Part shown: piece after piece, positions 28,182 to 35,913 of the stretch
How the letters are laid out: each line of letters opens with the position of its first letter
Numbering within the stretch: position 1 is the stretch's first letter
Source: Catenulisporales bacterium
GTDB lineage: Bacteria; Actinomycetota; Actinomycetes; Streptomycetales; Catenulisporaceae
Length of the DNA: 54,968 bases
Direction of reading: 5' to 3'
Assembly: GCA_019510485.1 (NCBI GenBank)
Contig: JAEKKI010000131.1
Coordinates: forward strand, 1 to 54,968
Program-made: the position numbers and the translations under genes
The notes under the pieces: model-generated
The model's input: only the letters and a program-made list of their open reading frames with translations
The model's database searches: none
What the model was told of the DNA's origin: nothing

Positions 28182-29381
28182 ATGGAGACTTGTCATCGCT
28201 GCGGGACCGTCCTGCCGACGACGCCGGGCGCCCGCTACTGCCCGAATTGCGGTGAGATGACCAATGTCGCGTCCGACCCGACGCAGGCCTTCGCGGCCGT
28301 CGGACGCGGTCCCGGCGAAAGCGGGATGACCTGGGCGCTACCGCCCCAGCCCGCAGCTCCGTCCGCGCCGCAGTCCAACTCGCCGCAGCCCGCCCCGACG
28401 CAAGCGCTGTCGCCGCAGGGTATCCCTCCCGAGTCCGACCTCTACGCAGGCCTGTTCCGCCCCGAGGGCGGCGCCCCGGCCAACCCGAACGCGACCCAGG
28501 TCATGCCACCGGTGGATCCCGGCACGGCGATGGCCCCGGCGGCGTACGACCAGCCCGCCTACGACCAGCCGATCGACTATCAGGCCGGCGGCGGCGGACA
28601 TTACTCCGAGCCCTACGACGCCAACTACGCCGGCTACGCCGACGACCACAACGGCGAGCCGGCCGCGGCCCCGCGCTCCAGCCGGGCGGCGATGATCGGC
28701 ATCGGCGTCGCGGCCGGAGCGATCCTGGTGATCGTCGTCTCGCTGATCACCATCGGCGGCGGCACCCCGACCCCGGCCGCCACCCCGGGCAGCCAGGCGA
28801 CCGAGATCGTCACGCCGACGTCCACGGCCACCTCGGGCCCCGCGACCACGCAGACCTCGACCACGACCAGCTCCTCGCCCAGCACCACGGCCCGCTCGAC
28901 CGCCCCGCATCCCCCCGGCACGCTGGCCCTCGGCGAAACCGGCGGGGAAGTGAAGTGGCTCCAGGCCCGGCTCAAGCAGCTCCACCTCTACAACGGCGAG
29001 ATCAGCGGCACCTTCGACCAGGCCACCCAGGCCGCGGTCATCGTCTTCCAGGGCCGGACCCACCCCGCCGACCCCTCCGGCATCGTGGGCCGCTCCACCA
29101 AGACCGCGCTGATCGCCGCCGGATCCCAGCCGCGGCTCAGCATCGTGTTCCCCGGTGGCGGCGGCGACAAGCACGGCAAGGGGGCCAACCCCGACGACGT
29201 CAAGCGGCTCCAGCACGCCCTGTCCTCAGCGCTGAACACGGGCGTCAAGGCCACCGGCCAGTTCGACATGGACACCTTCGGCGCGGTGATGCGATATCAG
29301 GGCGCGGTGGGCCTGGCGCCGGACGGCGTCGTCGGCGACAAGGTCTGGAGCGCCCTGCAGCAGGGCAAGATCGTGGGCTGA
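28182..29381 (+). CDS. Zinc-ribbon membrane protein with two peptidoglycan-binding domains
   Basis: The 399-residue protein begins with a zinc ribbon (Cys4, Cys7, Cys20, Cys23), continues through a long Pro/Ala/Tyr-rich cytoplasmic region, crosses the membrane once at about residues 167-190, then has a Ser/Thr/Pro spacer and two PG-binding_1 repeats (about 247-310 with LGETGGEVKWLQARLKQL, and about 328-397 with DDVKRLQHALSSAL and VGLAPDGVVGDKVW). It probably senses or anchors to the cell wall. The ATG at 28182 follows a GAGGGGG site; TAAAGT at 28144-28149 may be its -10 box. Confidence 0.8.
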   Translation: METCHRCGTVLPTTPGARYCPNCGEMTNVASDPTQAFAAVGRGPGESGMTWALPPQPAAPSAPQSNSPQPAPTQALSPQGIPPESDLYAGLFRPEGGAPANPNATQVMPPVDPGTAMAPAAYDQPAYDQPIDYQAGGGGHYSEPYDANYAGYADDHNGEPAAAPRSSRAAMIGIGVAAGAILVIVVSLITIGGGTPTPAATPGSQATEIVTPTSTATSGPATTQTSTTTSSSPSTTARSTAPHPPGTLALGETGGEVKWLQARLKQLHLYNGEISGTFDQATQAAVIVFQGRTHPADPSGIVGRSTKTALIAAGSQPRLSIVFPGGGGDKHGKGANPDDVKRLQHALSSALNTGVKATGQFDMDTFGAVMRYQGAVGLAPDGVVGDKVWSALQQGKIVG

Positions 29382-29410
29382 GCGGCGGTTCTCCCGCCGG
29401 ATCGAGGCCG

Positions 29411-29716
29411 CTACCTCTTCTTCGGCGCCCGCAGGTCCGAGGCGTCCTTCAGCCCGACCTCGACTAGTAGGGCGTCGCGCTCGGACCGGGGTATCGACGT
29501 CCAGCGCTGTCCGCGTAAGGCGCCCTCCAGCGCCAGCAGCATGTGCGCGCACTCGTTGCCCTCGGCGGTGTGCGCGATCAGCTGCCATATCTCGATGGCA
29601 CCGCGCTCCCGGACCTCGTCCAACGTGGTGACGCCGACATCGCGGAGCCGCTGCGTCAACACCGGTCCGATGTTCACGGCGTTCTGGATCGGGGTGACCG
29701 TCTCAGTCGAACTCAC
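29411..29716 (-). CDS. Stand-alone TfoX C-terminal-type domain protein
   Basis: The 101-residue protein has the helical TfoX/Sxy C-terminal pattern: NAVNIGPVLTQRLRDVGVTTLDEVRERGAIEIW, then CAHMLLALEGALRGQRWTSIP. In gammaproteobacteria this domain is joined to a second one in a competence regulator; here it stands alone, as in many actinobacteria, with no known role. It begins with GTG and lies 56 bases downstream of the M67 gene on the same strand, so it may be co-transcribed with it. Confidence 0.75.
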   Translation of the reverse strand: MSSTETVTPIQNAVNIGPVLTQRLRDVGVTTLDEVRERGAIEIWQLIAHTAEGNECAHMLLALEGALRGQRWTSIPRSERDALLVEVGLKDASDLRAPKKR

Positions 29717-29772
29717 CTCTCCAGCCTGACCCGCGGACGCGCGACGGGCATCCCGGACTGATCCGTCAGGGG

Positions 29773-30186
29773 TTATACGACGGTCACCGGCTCCTCGGTG
29801 ATCTCGCCCTCGACGATCCGGAACGAGCGGAACTGGAAGTCGCCCAGTCCGTCGGCGTCGCGGGTGGACACCAGCACATAATGCGCATTGGGCTCGGAGG
29901 CGTAACTGACATCGGTCCGCGAGGGATAGGCCTCGGTCGAGGTGTGCGAGTGGTAGACGACCACCGGCTCCTCGTCCCGGTCGTCCATCTCGCGCCAGAC
30001 CTTGAACTGCTCGTCGGAATCCAGCCGGTAGAAGGTCGGCGAGCGCTCGGCGTTCGTCATCGGCACGAAGCGCTCGGGCCGGTCCGAGCCCTCGGGGCCG
30101 GCCACGATCCCGCAGGCCTCGTCCGGGTGGTCCGCGCGCGCGTGCGCCACGATCGCGTCGTAGATCTCCTGCGGGATGGTCAGCAT
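29773..30186 (-). CDS. M67-family JAMM metallopeptidase (Mec-like)
   Basis: The 137-residue protein has the full JAMM zinc motif: Glu23 in HPDEACGIVAG, His79 and His81 in VYHSHTSTEA, and Asp92 ten residues on. Single-domain actinobacterial members such as Mec release cysteine from the CysO-cysteine adduct. The expected cysO and cysM genes are not adjacent, so that role is not certain. The start is at 30186 with TACCGT 7 bases upstream. Confidence 0.82.
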   Translation of the reverse strand: MLTIPQEIYDAIVAHARADHPDEACGIVAGPEGSDRPERFVPMTNAERSPTFYRLDSDEQFKVWREMDDRDEEPVVVYHSHTSTEAYPSRTDVSYASEPNAHYVLVSTRDADGLGDFQFRSFRIVEGEITEEPVTVV

Positions 30187-30192
30187 GGCACC

Positions 30193-30198
30193 ACGGTA
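30193..30198 (-). promoter_or_regulatory. -10-like box TACCGT before the M67 gene
   Basis: On the minus strand TACCGT fits TANNNT and lies 7 bases before the ATG at 30186, again the spacing expected for a leaderless transcript. No ribosome-binding site is seen. Confidence 0.35.
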
Positions 30199-30240
30199 GC
30201 CAACCACCCGATCGGCCGCACCGCCGCTTCGAAGGACGGG

Positions 30241-30375
30241 ATCGGCATCTTCATCGCGGCCGTCGCCGCCGCCCTCTCCGGCGCCTACACCCTGTACGCT
30301 CTGGCCGCGGCGATCTCTGTGCCGTTCGTGTTCTACCTCGTTCGGGAGACGAAGGGCCGGACGCTGGAATCCATG
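30241..30375 (+). pseudogene. C-terminal remnant of an MFS sugar transporter
   Basis: About 45 codons encode a hydrophobic helix (AAALSGAYTLYALAAAISVP, then FVFYLV) followed by RETKGRTLESM. The ETKGRTLE tail right after the last helix is a hallmark of the MFS sugar-porter family. Nothing upstream resembles the remaining 11 helices, and the divergent M67 gene begins within 60 bases. The frame stays open into the next gene, so a fused product is conceivable. Confidence 0.6.
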
Positions 30376-30414
30376 GGACAGGCGGCTCGCCAGGCGGCCC
30401 GCGCAGACCGCAGG

Positions 30415-30936
30415 ATGGTGGCTATGGGCCTTGACTTCCCGACCGACCCGGAGACGCTGCGCGAGATCGTCGCCGACCCCGCGGCGCTGGCCGCGCGGCT
30501 GGCCGAGCTCGCCGCCCGAGACCTGGAGCAGGACCCCGACACCCGCGCCGAGTACGCCACCGCGCTCCGGGTGGCCGGCCGCCTCGACGAGGCGGCGCTG
30601 GAAGCCGAACTCACCCTCGCCGCCGCCGACATGTCCGGCGACCTGCGCCGCATCGTGCGCGCCATGCTCCTGGTCGGCCACGCCCGCCAGTGGCGGGGCG
30701 AGTGGACCCAGGCCGACACCATGTTCCACCGCGCCGAGAAGCTGGCGCTCTACCTGGACGACGACACCCTGGTCGCCGCCGCCGCGCACCACTCCGGCCG
30801 CAGCTTCTACGACCAGGGCAAGCACGTGGAGGCCGCGCTGCGCTTCCGGCTGGCGCTGGAGATCAACCAGCGGATCGGGAACGCGAAGGCGGACGCGGCG
30901 CGGGAGGCGCTGGCGGCGGCCATGGCGAAGTTGTAA
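30415..30936 (+). CDS. TPR-type helical repeat protein
   Basis: The 173-residue soluble protein is built of helix pairs in tetratricopeptide style: RAEYATALRVAGRLDEAALEAELTLA, VRAMLLVGHARQWRGEWTQADTMFHRAEKLAL, and AAAHHSGRSFYDQGKHVEAALRFRLALEINQRIGN, each with the spaced small and Tyr/Trp positions of TPRs. It probably mediates protein contacts; no enzymatic motif is seen. Starts at 30415 or 30424 are both possible. The frame continues upstream into an MFS remnant, which is why I do not extend it. Confidence 0.7.
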   Translation: MVAMGLDFPTDPETLREIVADPAALAARLAELAARDLEQDPDTRAEYATALRVAGRLDEAALEAELTLAAADMSGDLRRIVRAMLLVGHARQWRGEWTQADTMFHRAEKLALYLDDDTLVAAAAHHSGRSFYDQGKHVEAALRFRLALEINQRIGNAKADAAREALAAAMAKL

Positions 30937-31064
30937 GGGGCCATACGGTTCCGTACTCCCGAAAGAGTATGCAAGGGACCTTCCCCAGCCGGACGTGTAC
31001 TCGCCGCGCGGTGGCGCAGGATCACGGGGAGACAGATCGCAGAACCCGACACCGGGAGGTCCCC

Positions 31065-31928
31065 ATGCATCCGCGCACATTCCGCTTCGGCGTCGTCGCC
31101 GCGATCGCTCCGACGGCGATCGCCTGGCAGGCGCTGGCCCGGCGCGCCGAGGAACTCGGCTACAACACCCTGCTGGCCCCGGACACCATGGGCACCCTGG
31201 ACCCGTTCCCGGCGCTGGCCGCGGCCGCCACGGCCACCGGCACGCTGCGGGTCGGCACCTTCGTCCTGCCGGCGCCGTTCTACCCGCCCTCCGAGGTCGC
31301 CTGGCGCGCGCTGTCCCTGGACCTGCTCTCCGGCGGCCGCTTCGAACTGGGCCTGGGAGCCGGCCGGCCGGCCGCCGAGGCCGAGGTCGTGCACCGGGAA
31401 CGGGCCTTCGGCTCCCCGGCCGAGCGGGTGAAGCAGCTCTCTGACGTGATCCACATCGCCAAGGAGGAGATCGCCGCCGCCGCGCACGGCCGCTCCCCGC
31501 TCAAGCCGGTCCAGCGCCCGCATCCGCCGATCCTGGTGGCCGCCGCCGGGCGCCGGATGTTCCAGGTGGCCGCCGCCGAGGCCGACATCATCACCCTCGG
31601 CCTGGAAGCGCGCACGACGGAGGAGGAACTGGCGGCGAAGGTGGCCGAACTGCGTGCCGTCGCCGGCTCTCGGTTCGACGACCTGGAGATCAACTACAAC
31701 CTCTTCGGCGTCGGTGCCAATCCGCCCGAGTTCCTCCGGCAGCAGATGGGCGTCGACCCCGACGAGCTGATCCGCACCGGCGCCCCGGCCATCCTCACCG
31801 GCACGCCGCAGGAGATGGCCGACAAGCTGCGGCGGCGCCGTGACGAGGTCGGGATCTCCTACATCGCCGTGAACAGCCTGTTCCTGGAGGAGTTGGCGCC
31901 GGTGGTCGAGCTGCTGGCCGGGACCTGA
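31065..31928 (+). CDS. LLM-class F420-dependent oxidoreductase
   Basis: The 287-residue protein has the luciferase-like monooxygenase fold: RFGVVAAIAPTAIAWQALARRAEELGYNTLLAPDTM at the start, ATATGTLRVGTFVLP near residue 60, LSGGRFELGLGAGRP near 95 and PPILVAAAGRRMFQVAAAEADIITL near 165. Actinobacterial members of this subgroup use coenzyme F420 with unknown substrates. A GGGAGGT ribosome-binding site precedes the ATG. It is convergent with rsr and shares a hairpin terminator. Confidence 0.88.
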   Translation: MHPRTFRFGVVAAIAPTAIAWQALARRAEELGYNTLLAPDTMGTLDPFPALAAAATATGTLRVGTFVLPAPFYPPSEVAWRALSLDLLSGGRFELGLGAGRPAAEAEVVHRERAFGSPAERVKQLSDVIHIAKEEIAAAAHGRSPLKPVQRPHPPILVAAAGRRMFQVAAAEADIITLGLEARTTEEELAAKVAELRAVAGSRFDDLEINYNLFGVGANPPEFLRQQMGVDPDELIRTGAPAILTGTPQEMADKLRRRRDEVGISYIAVNSLFLEELAPVVELLAGT

Positions 31929-31961
31929 GCGGCGGCGCCGCCGCAACGCTCTGCGATACCG

Positions 31962-32003
31962 GTGAGCGAGCTCGGCCGACCGGAGTCGACCGAGCTCGCC
32001 CAC
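31962..32003. terminator. Bidirectional terminator between the LLM gene and rsr
   Basis: GTGAGCGAGCTCGG (31962-31975) pairs with CCGAGCTCGCCCAC (31990-32003) with one mismatch in 14 positions and a 14-base loop. It lies between the two convergent stops, three bases before the rsr stop codon. Confidence 0.65.
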
Positions 32004-32006
32004 TTC

Positions 32007-33590
32007 CTAGAACGGCCAGACCGCGTCCTGCCCGGTGGCCAGCAGCCCGAACATGGTGAACACCTTGTCCGAGAACCCACCCACCTCGAACCGGTTTGGC
32101 TTGCGGGTCGGCAGCGCACTCGGCGCGTAGCCGGCGGTGTTGATGCCGAACACCGGCACCGAGTCCGGGATGAACGCGTCCGCGCCCAGCGTGTCCTTGT
32201 AGTAGTACGGGAACGTCTGCATGTCGCTGACGATCACCACGCGGTCGTGCCCGGAGTAGGTGGCCTTGACCGCCTCCACTATCCGCGTGCCGTACCCGAC
32301 CTCGCCGGAGCGCTGCGTGAACGCCTCGATCTCGCGCAGGACGCTGACGCCCTTGCGGACCGGGTGCTGGAACACGCCGTCGGCGAAGCCGACCAGGTCG
32401 ACCCAACCCGACGAGGCGGAGCCGGCGCCGGACCCTTGAGCCCGCGCCGCCAGCGCCGCGCCGATCAGCGCCCCGATGTCCAGGTGCCGGATCTGCGACC
32501 GCGCCGACACCGGCATGGTCATCGACCCGGAGGTGTCGACCAGCACCAGCGTGCGCCCCGGCAGCGACGGCACGCCGGCCGTCGCGTGGCCCAGCGCGCC
32601 CTCCAGCGCGTGGCCCCAGCGCAGCGACGGCGCGGCCCGGTAGGCCGACAGCCACCGGTACGGCAGCATGCGCGACCTCGCGACCTGCTCGGCGTCCCGG
32701 AACCGGGCGCAGACCCGCGACGCGACCTCGTCGGACACCCCGGCCTCGTCGAAGTTGCGCAGGTTGCGGGCCAGCGCCATCAGGCCCATCGACGGGATCA
32801 CGGCCTCCCAGGCCGCGGCGTCCATCGGACCCTGCAGCCAGCCGGCCAGCGCCTCCCAGGTCATGCCGGCCGCGGCCAGGCGCTCGGTCCCGCCGTCGGC
32901 CAGCAGCACATCGCGCCGCCCGGCCACCGGCAGCGCCAGCAGCTCGGCCCGCCTGGTCAGCATGCCCAGCGCGGCCGGCACCGGGTTGTCCCGCTTGTGC
33001 CGGCGGTCCAGGGCGTGCCGGAACAGCTCGCCCTGCCACGGCTTGTCGGCCGCCGCGACCGGGTGGACCAGATCGATGACGTCGGCGAAGCGGAAGGACT
33101 TGGCGTCGCTGTCGTACTTGGCCAGGGAGTACTCGGAGTACAGCCGCGCCACGGCGTCGGACAGACCGCGCTTCACCGGCTTCGGCACAGCGCGGCCGTG
33201 GCGGCCGGTCCAGTAGGCCAGCAGCTCGCCGGGCTCGTCAGCACGCTGACACGCGGCGGCGATCAGCTGCCGGTTCTGACCGGACAGGCCGACCTGCAGC
33301 CGGGCCCAGACCGCCTCGCACGCCGCGACCACCGAGGCGCTGCGCATGTTCGCCTCCGAGCGCAGCCAGGTGACGAAGCGCAGCATCCACTCGGCGTCCT
33401 GCAGGGCGACGGTGTGGATCAGGTCGCGAAAGCGCTGGTCCCGGTCGTCGGCGGACTCGTAGAACGTGTCCTCGCCGACCATGTTGGTGACCGCGAGCAG
33501 GAAGAGGTCCGACTTCGCGTCCCGGGCGAAGGCCTTGCCGCCCTCGAAAGTCTTGATGGACGAGGACTGGGCCTTGTTGAACTTCGCCAT
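32007..33590 (-). CDS. rsr: TROVE-domain Ro60 orthologue (Rsr)
   Basis: The 527-residue protein has the ring-forming TROVE domain over about residues 10-330 (SIKTFEGGKAFARD, LRFVTWLRSEANMRSASVVAA, MALARNLRNFDE) and a von Willebrand A domain after it, with the metal-site motif VDTSGSM near residue 350. Ro60 and bacterial Rsr bind small Y RNAs and take part in RNA quality control and in RNA processing with 3' exonucleases. A structured tRNA-like element lies directly upstream on the same strand, the expected place for its RNA partner. The start follows a GGGGTGG site. No rtcB or pnp gene is adjacent. Confidence 0.9.
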   Translation of the reverse strand: MAKFNKAQSSSIKTFEGGKAFARDAKSDLFLLAVTNMVGEDTFYESADDRDQRFRDLIHTVALQDAEWMLRFVTWLRSEANMRSASVVAACEAVWARLQVGLSGQNRQLIAAACQRADEPGELLAYWTGRHGRAVPKPVKRGLSDAVARLYSEYSLAKYDSDAKSFRFADVIDLVHPVAAADKPWQGELFRHALDRRHKRDNPVPAALGMLTRRAELLALPVAGRRDVLLADGGTERLAAAGMTWEALAGWLQGPMDAAAWEAVIPSMGLMALARNLRNFDEAGVSDEVASRVCARFRDAEQVARSRMLPYRWLSAYRAAPSLRWGHALEGALGHATAGVPSLPGRTLVLVDTSGSMTMPVSARSQIRHLDIGALIGAALAARAQGSGAGSASSGWVDLVGFADGVFQHPVRKGVSVLREIEAFTQRSGEVGYGTRIVEAVKATYSGHDRVVIVSDMQTFPYYYKDTLGADAFIPDSVPVFGINTAGYAPSALPTRKPNRFEVGGFSDKVFTMFGLLATGQDAVWPF

Positions 33591-33614
33591 GGTTATCCAC
33601 CCCGTTTTCGATGT

Positions 33615-33735
33615 CCTCCCGAGACCGGATCGGCTGCGGTACTGGGTGCGTCTTCGCGCGTTTCGGCGCCAAGGCGTTCCGGACTCGAACCGATGCCCAT
33701 ACCAAGAAGTAACCGCTGCCTGCGCACCGGGAGGT
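33615..33735 (-). ncRNA. Candidate Y RNA (YrlA-like) upstream of rsr
   Basis: The ends of this 121-base element pair: CCTCCCG (33734-33728) with CGGGAGG (33621-33615), and, past an internal loop, GGCAGCGGT (33720-33712) with ACCGCAGCC (33640-33632), 8 of 9 pairs. The enclosed part carries a D-loop-like TTGGTA and a T-loop-like GGTTCGAGTCC. Paired ends plus a tRNA-like module is the architecture of bacterial YrlA RNAs, which bind Rsr. It is not a tRNA: there is no full cloverleaf or acceptor stem. A promoter-like pair would start transcription at 33735. It ends 24 bases before the rsr ATG, so it is either processed from the rsr leader or made separately. Confidence 0.65.
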
Positions 33736-33741
33736 GTTCAC

Positions 33742-33771
33742 AGAATGCTGGTCGGAGACCGCGAACGTCTA
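33742..33771 (-). promoter_or_regulatory. Promoter-like pair for the Y RNA and rsr
   Basis: On the minus strand TAGACG (33771-33766) and CATTCT (33747-33742) are 18 bases apart. Transcription 7 bases after the second would start at 33735, the first base before the closing stem of the RNA element. The match to consensus is moderate. It overlaps the divergent promoter of the membrane-protein gene only at its edges. Confidence 0.4.
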
Positions 33772-33785
33772 TCGAATATCGCCGT

Positions 33786-33791
33786 TATGAT
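33786..33791 (+). promoter_or_regulatory. -10 box TATGAT before the DUF2568-like gene
   Basis: TATGAT is a good -10 hexamer and lies 7 bases before the ATG at 33798, so a leaderless transcript is expected. It is divergent from the Y RNA/rsr promoter. Confidence 0.45.
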
Positions 33792-33797
33792 CACGCC

Positions 33798-34193
33798 ATG
33801 CTTCCGAGACCACTGCATGTCGCCAACGAGGTGCTCGCGTTCCTGCTGGAACTCGTCGCGCTCGCTTCGCTCGCGGTCTGGGGGTTCACAACGAGTTCGA
33901 ACGCTGCGGTGCGTGTGCTGCTGGGCCTCGGCGCCCCGGCGCTGATGGTCCTCGTCTGGGGCGCCTTCGCCGCCCCGCGGGCCCGCTTCCAGATCCCGAT
34001 GGCCCCAGTGCTGGCGGTCAAGACCGTCGTGTTCGGAGCGGCCACCGCGGCGGGCTACGCCGCCGGGTGGCACGCGTTCGCGGTCGTCTTCGGCGTGGTC
34101 GCGGTGGTGAACATGGTGATCGCCGCGCTTGACCGGGAGTCGCTGAAGAACGTGGCCGCTGCTTCTACTTCGCAGCTGGAACCGCTGCCGTAG
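33798..34193 (+). CDS. Small membrane protein, YrdB/DUF2568-like
   Basis: The 131-residue protein has four hydrophobic segments (about 10-30, 38-57, 70-90 and 93-112) and the LHVANEVLAFLLELVALASLAVWGF start with RVLLGLGAPALMVLVWGAFAAPRA after it, the pattern of the YrdB/DUF2568 family. Function is unknown. Its 3' end overlaps the convergent MFS gene by 29 bases. It is divergent from rsr. Confidence 0.8.
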   Translation: MLPRPLHVANEVLAFLLELVALASLAVWGFTTSSNAAVRVLLGLGAPALMVLVWGAFAAPRARFQIPMAPVLAVKTVVFGAATAAGYAAGWHAFAVVFGVVAVVNMVIAALDRESLKNVAAASTSQLEPLP

Positions 34194-35772
34194 CCGGGGT
34201 GGCCGTGGCTTCGCCGGCCTCGGTCTGCGCCGTCTGTGCGGTCTGTGCGGTCTGTGCCGTATGCGCCGCCTTCGGCGCCAGGAAGCCCACGAATACCAGC
34301 ACCGCGCCCAGCGCGATCGAGGCCGCCGCCCACAGCAGGCCGACGTGCATCGCGTGGACGAAGGCCAGGTCCGCTTGGTGGGCCAGGCTCGCGGGACCGT
34401 GATGCCCGGCGACGTTCCGCGCCAGTTCGGCCGACGTCTCAGCCTGCTGCTTCAACGGTGCGGGCAAACCCGCCGCCGCGCCGTGAACGGCGTGCCGGTA
34501 CACGATCGACAGGACCGTGCCGCCGAGCGCGATGCCCAGCACACTGCCGGTCTGGCGCATGGTGGCGTTAACGGCGCTCCCGGAACCGGCCTGCTGCAAC
34601 GGCAGCGAGCTGAGCACCGCGCCGGTCAGCGGCGAGATCGTCATGCCGATGGCGGTGGCCATCACGATGGACATGGCGATGTAGAGCGGGATCGACGTGT
34701 GCAGCCCGAAGCGCGAGAACACCAGCATCGCCGCCATCGCCACCAGCAGCGACGTTCCGGCGACCAGACGGACTGAGGTGCGGCGGGCCAGGCGGGTGGC
34801 GATCGGCGCGCCGACGACCACGCCGGCCGCCCCGGGGATGCCGATGGTGGCGGCGTGCAGGGCCGAGTAGCCGCGGACGCCCTGAAGGTAGAACGCGAAG
34901 TAGTAGCCGCTCGCGCTCAGAGCCAGGAACAGCAGCGTCAGCGTGGTGTTGCCGGCGGCGAAGCGGCGCAGCCGGAACAGCCGCGGGTCGAAGCTCGGGT
35001 GCTCCCGGCGCAGCTCCACCACCAGGAACGCGGCGGTGATCGCGACGCCGGCCGCCACGGTGCCCCACACCGCCGGCTCGCCGACCGTGCCGTCCTGTCC
35101 GGCCCGGATCAGGCCGTAGGACAGCAGGCCCAGGCCCGCGGTGGACAGCAGCAGGCCGGGGACGTCCAGGCCGCGCGGGGTCGGCGGGCGGAAGTTCGGC
35201 ACGGTGCGGGCGATGGCGAACAGGCCGAGCAAGACCACCGGCACGTTGATCAGGAACACCGAGCCCCACCAGAACTTCGCGAGCAGCAGCCCGGCCAGCA
35301 CCGGTCCGGCGGCGATGCCGACGCCGGCGAAGCTGCCCAGGATCCCGAAGGCGCCGGGGCGCTCGGCGGGCTCGAAGGTGAAGCTGATGGTGGCCAGCGT
35401 GGCCGGGATCAGCAGCGCCGCGCCCAGGCCCATGACCGCGCGGGTGGCGATGAGCTGGCCGGTGTCGTGCGAATAGGCGGCGCCGACGGAGGCCAGGCCG
35501 AACAGCGCCATCCCGGTCAACAGGGTATTGCGATGGCCGAAGCGGTCGCCGAGCGCGCCGCCGGTGAAGGTGGCGGTGGCCAGCACCAGCGTGTAGGAGC
35601 CGGTGGCCCACTGGAGCTGGCCCGGGGTGGCGCCCAGGCCCCGGACGGGATCGGCGAGGGTCTCGTAGACGGTGCTCAGCGCGGTGCCGTCGATCCAGAT
35701 CAGGACTTGGGCGAAGATCAGGACGGACAGCACCAGGCGCCGGCGGCGCCCGGTGGACGGAGGCGAGGACAT
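34165..35772 (-). CDS. DHA2-family MFS drug transporter
   Basis: The 535-residue, 14-helix transporter resembles EmrB/QacA exporters: LIWIDGTALSTVYETLA in helix 1, GGALGDRFGHRNTLL (the loop 2-3 motif A) near residue 75, and AFGILGSFAGVGIAAGPVLAGLL (motif C, the antiporter motif) near 140. It probably exports toxic organic compounds with proton exchange. The cytoplasmic tail carries repeated AQT units. It is divergent from a MarR-type gene with paired palindromes between, so it is likely the target of that repressor. Substrate unknown. Confidence 0.92.
   Translation of the reverse strand: MSSPPSTGRRRRLVLSVLIFAQVLIWIDGTALSTVYETLADPVRGLGATPGQLQWATGSYTLVLATATFTGGALGDRFGHRNTLLTGMALFGLASVGAAYSHDTGQLIATRAVMGLGAALLIPATLATISFTFEPAERPGAFGILGSFAGVGIAAGPVLAGLLLAKFWWGSVFLINVPVVLLGLFAIARTVPNFRPPTPRGLDVPGLLLSTAGLGLLSYGLIRAGQDGTVGEPAVWGTVAAGVAITAAFLVVELRREHPSFDPRLFRLRRFAAGNTTLTLLFLALSASGYYFAFYLQGVRGYSALHAATIGIPGAAGVVVGAPIATRLARRTSVRLVAGTSLLVAMAAMLVFSRFGLHTSIPLYIAMSIVMATAIGMTISPLTGAVLSSLPLQQAGSGSAVNATMRQTGSVLGIALGGTVLSIVYRHAVHGAAAGLPAPLKQQAETSAELARNVAGHHGPASLAHQADLAFVHAMHVGLLWAAASIALGAVLVFVGFLAPKAAHTAQTAQTAQTAQTEAGEATATPATAAVPAAK
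34223..34267 (-). repeat. 9-base tandem repeat in the MFS C-terminal tail
   Basis: GTCTGTGCG occurs in tandem (34232, 34241 and 34250) with variant copies on either side, giving about five units of 9 bases. They encode a (AQT)n run in the cytoplasmic tail of the transporter. Copy number could vary without breaking the frame. Confidence 0.75.
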
Positions 35773-35859
35773 AGCGGGACGACCCCCCTGGATCGTTCGG
35801 GTGCGGTGGGTTCGGAAAGTGCGGCGGCGGTGGTCGATGACCGTCGGCGGCGTTAGGAT

Positions 35860-35875
35860 CGACAGGTACCTGTCG
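35860..35875. promoter_or_regulatory. MarR operator, copy 1
   Basis: CGACAGGTACCTGTCG is a perfect 16-base palindrome between the divergent MFS and MarR genes. Its 14-base core GACAGGTACCTGTC recurs 35 bases to the right. A site of this size and symmetry suits a MarR dimer. Confidence 0.8.
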
Positions 35876-35893
35876 GAAATCAGCCTGGCAAAG

Positions 35894-35911
35894 TTGACAG
35901 GTACCTGTCAA
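35894..35911. promoter_or_regulatory. MarR operator, copy 2
   Basis: TTGACAGGTACCTGTCAA is a perfect 18-base palindrome with the same 14-base core as copy 1. It ends 2 bases before the MarR ATG at 35914, so it would sit over the start of that gene. Centre spacing of 35 bases is between three and four helical turns. Confidence 0.8.
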
Positions 35912-35913
35912 TC

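Noticed and set aside
33661..33720. A true tRNA gene suggested by GGTTCGAGTCC on the minus strand
   Set aside because: The T-arm stem is imperfect and there is no acceptor stem or full cloverleaf; the flanking helices fit a Y RNA with a tRNA-like module instead.
31962..34193. 743-codon plus-strand frame through rsr and into the DUF2568-like gene
   Set aside because: Only its last 131 codons are a recognisable protein; the rest is the antisense of the TROVE gene and of the candidate Y RNA.
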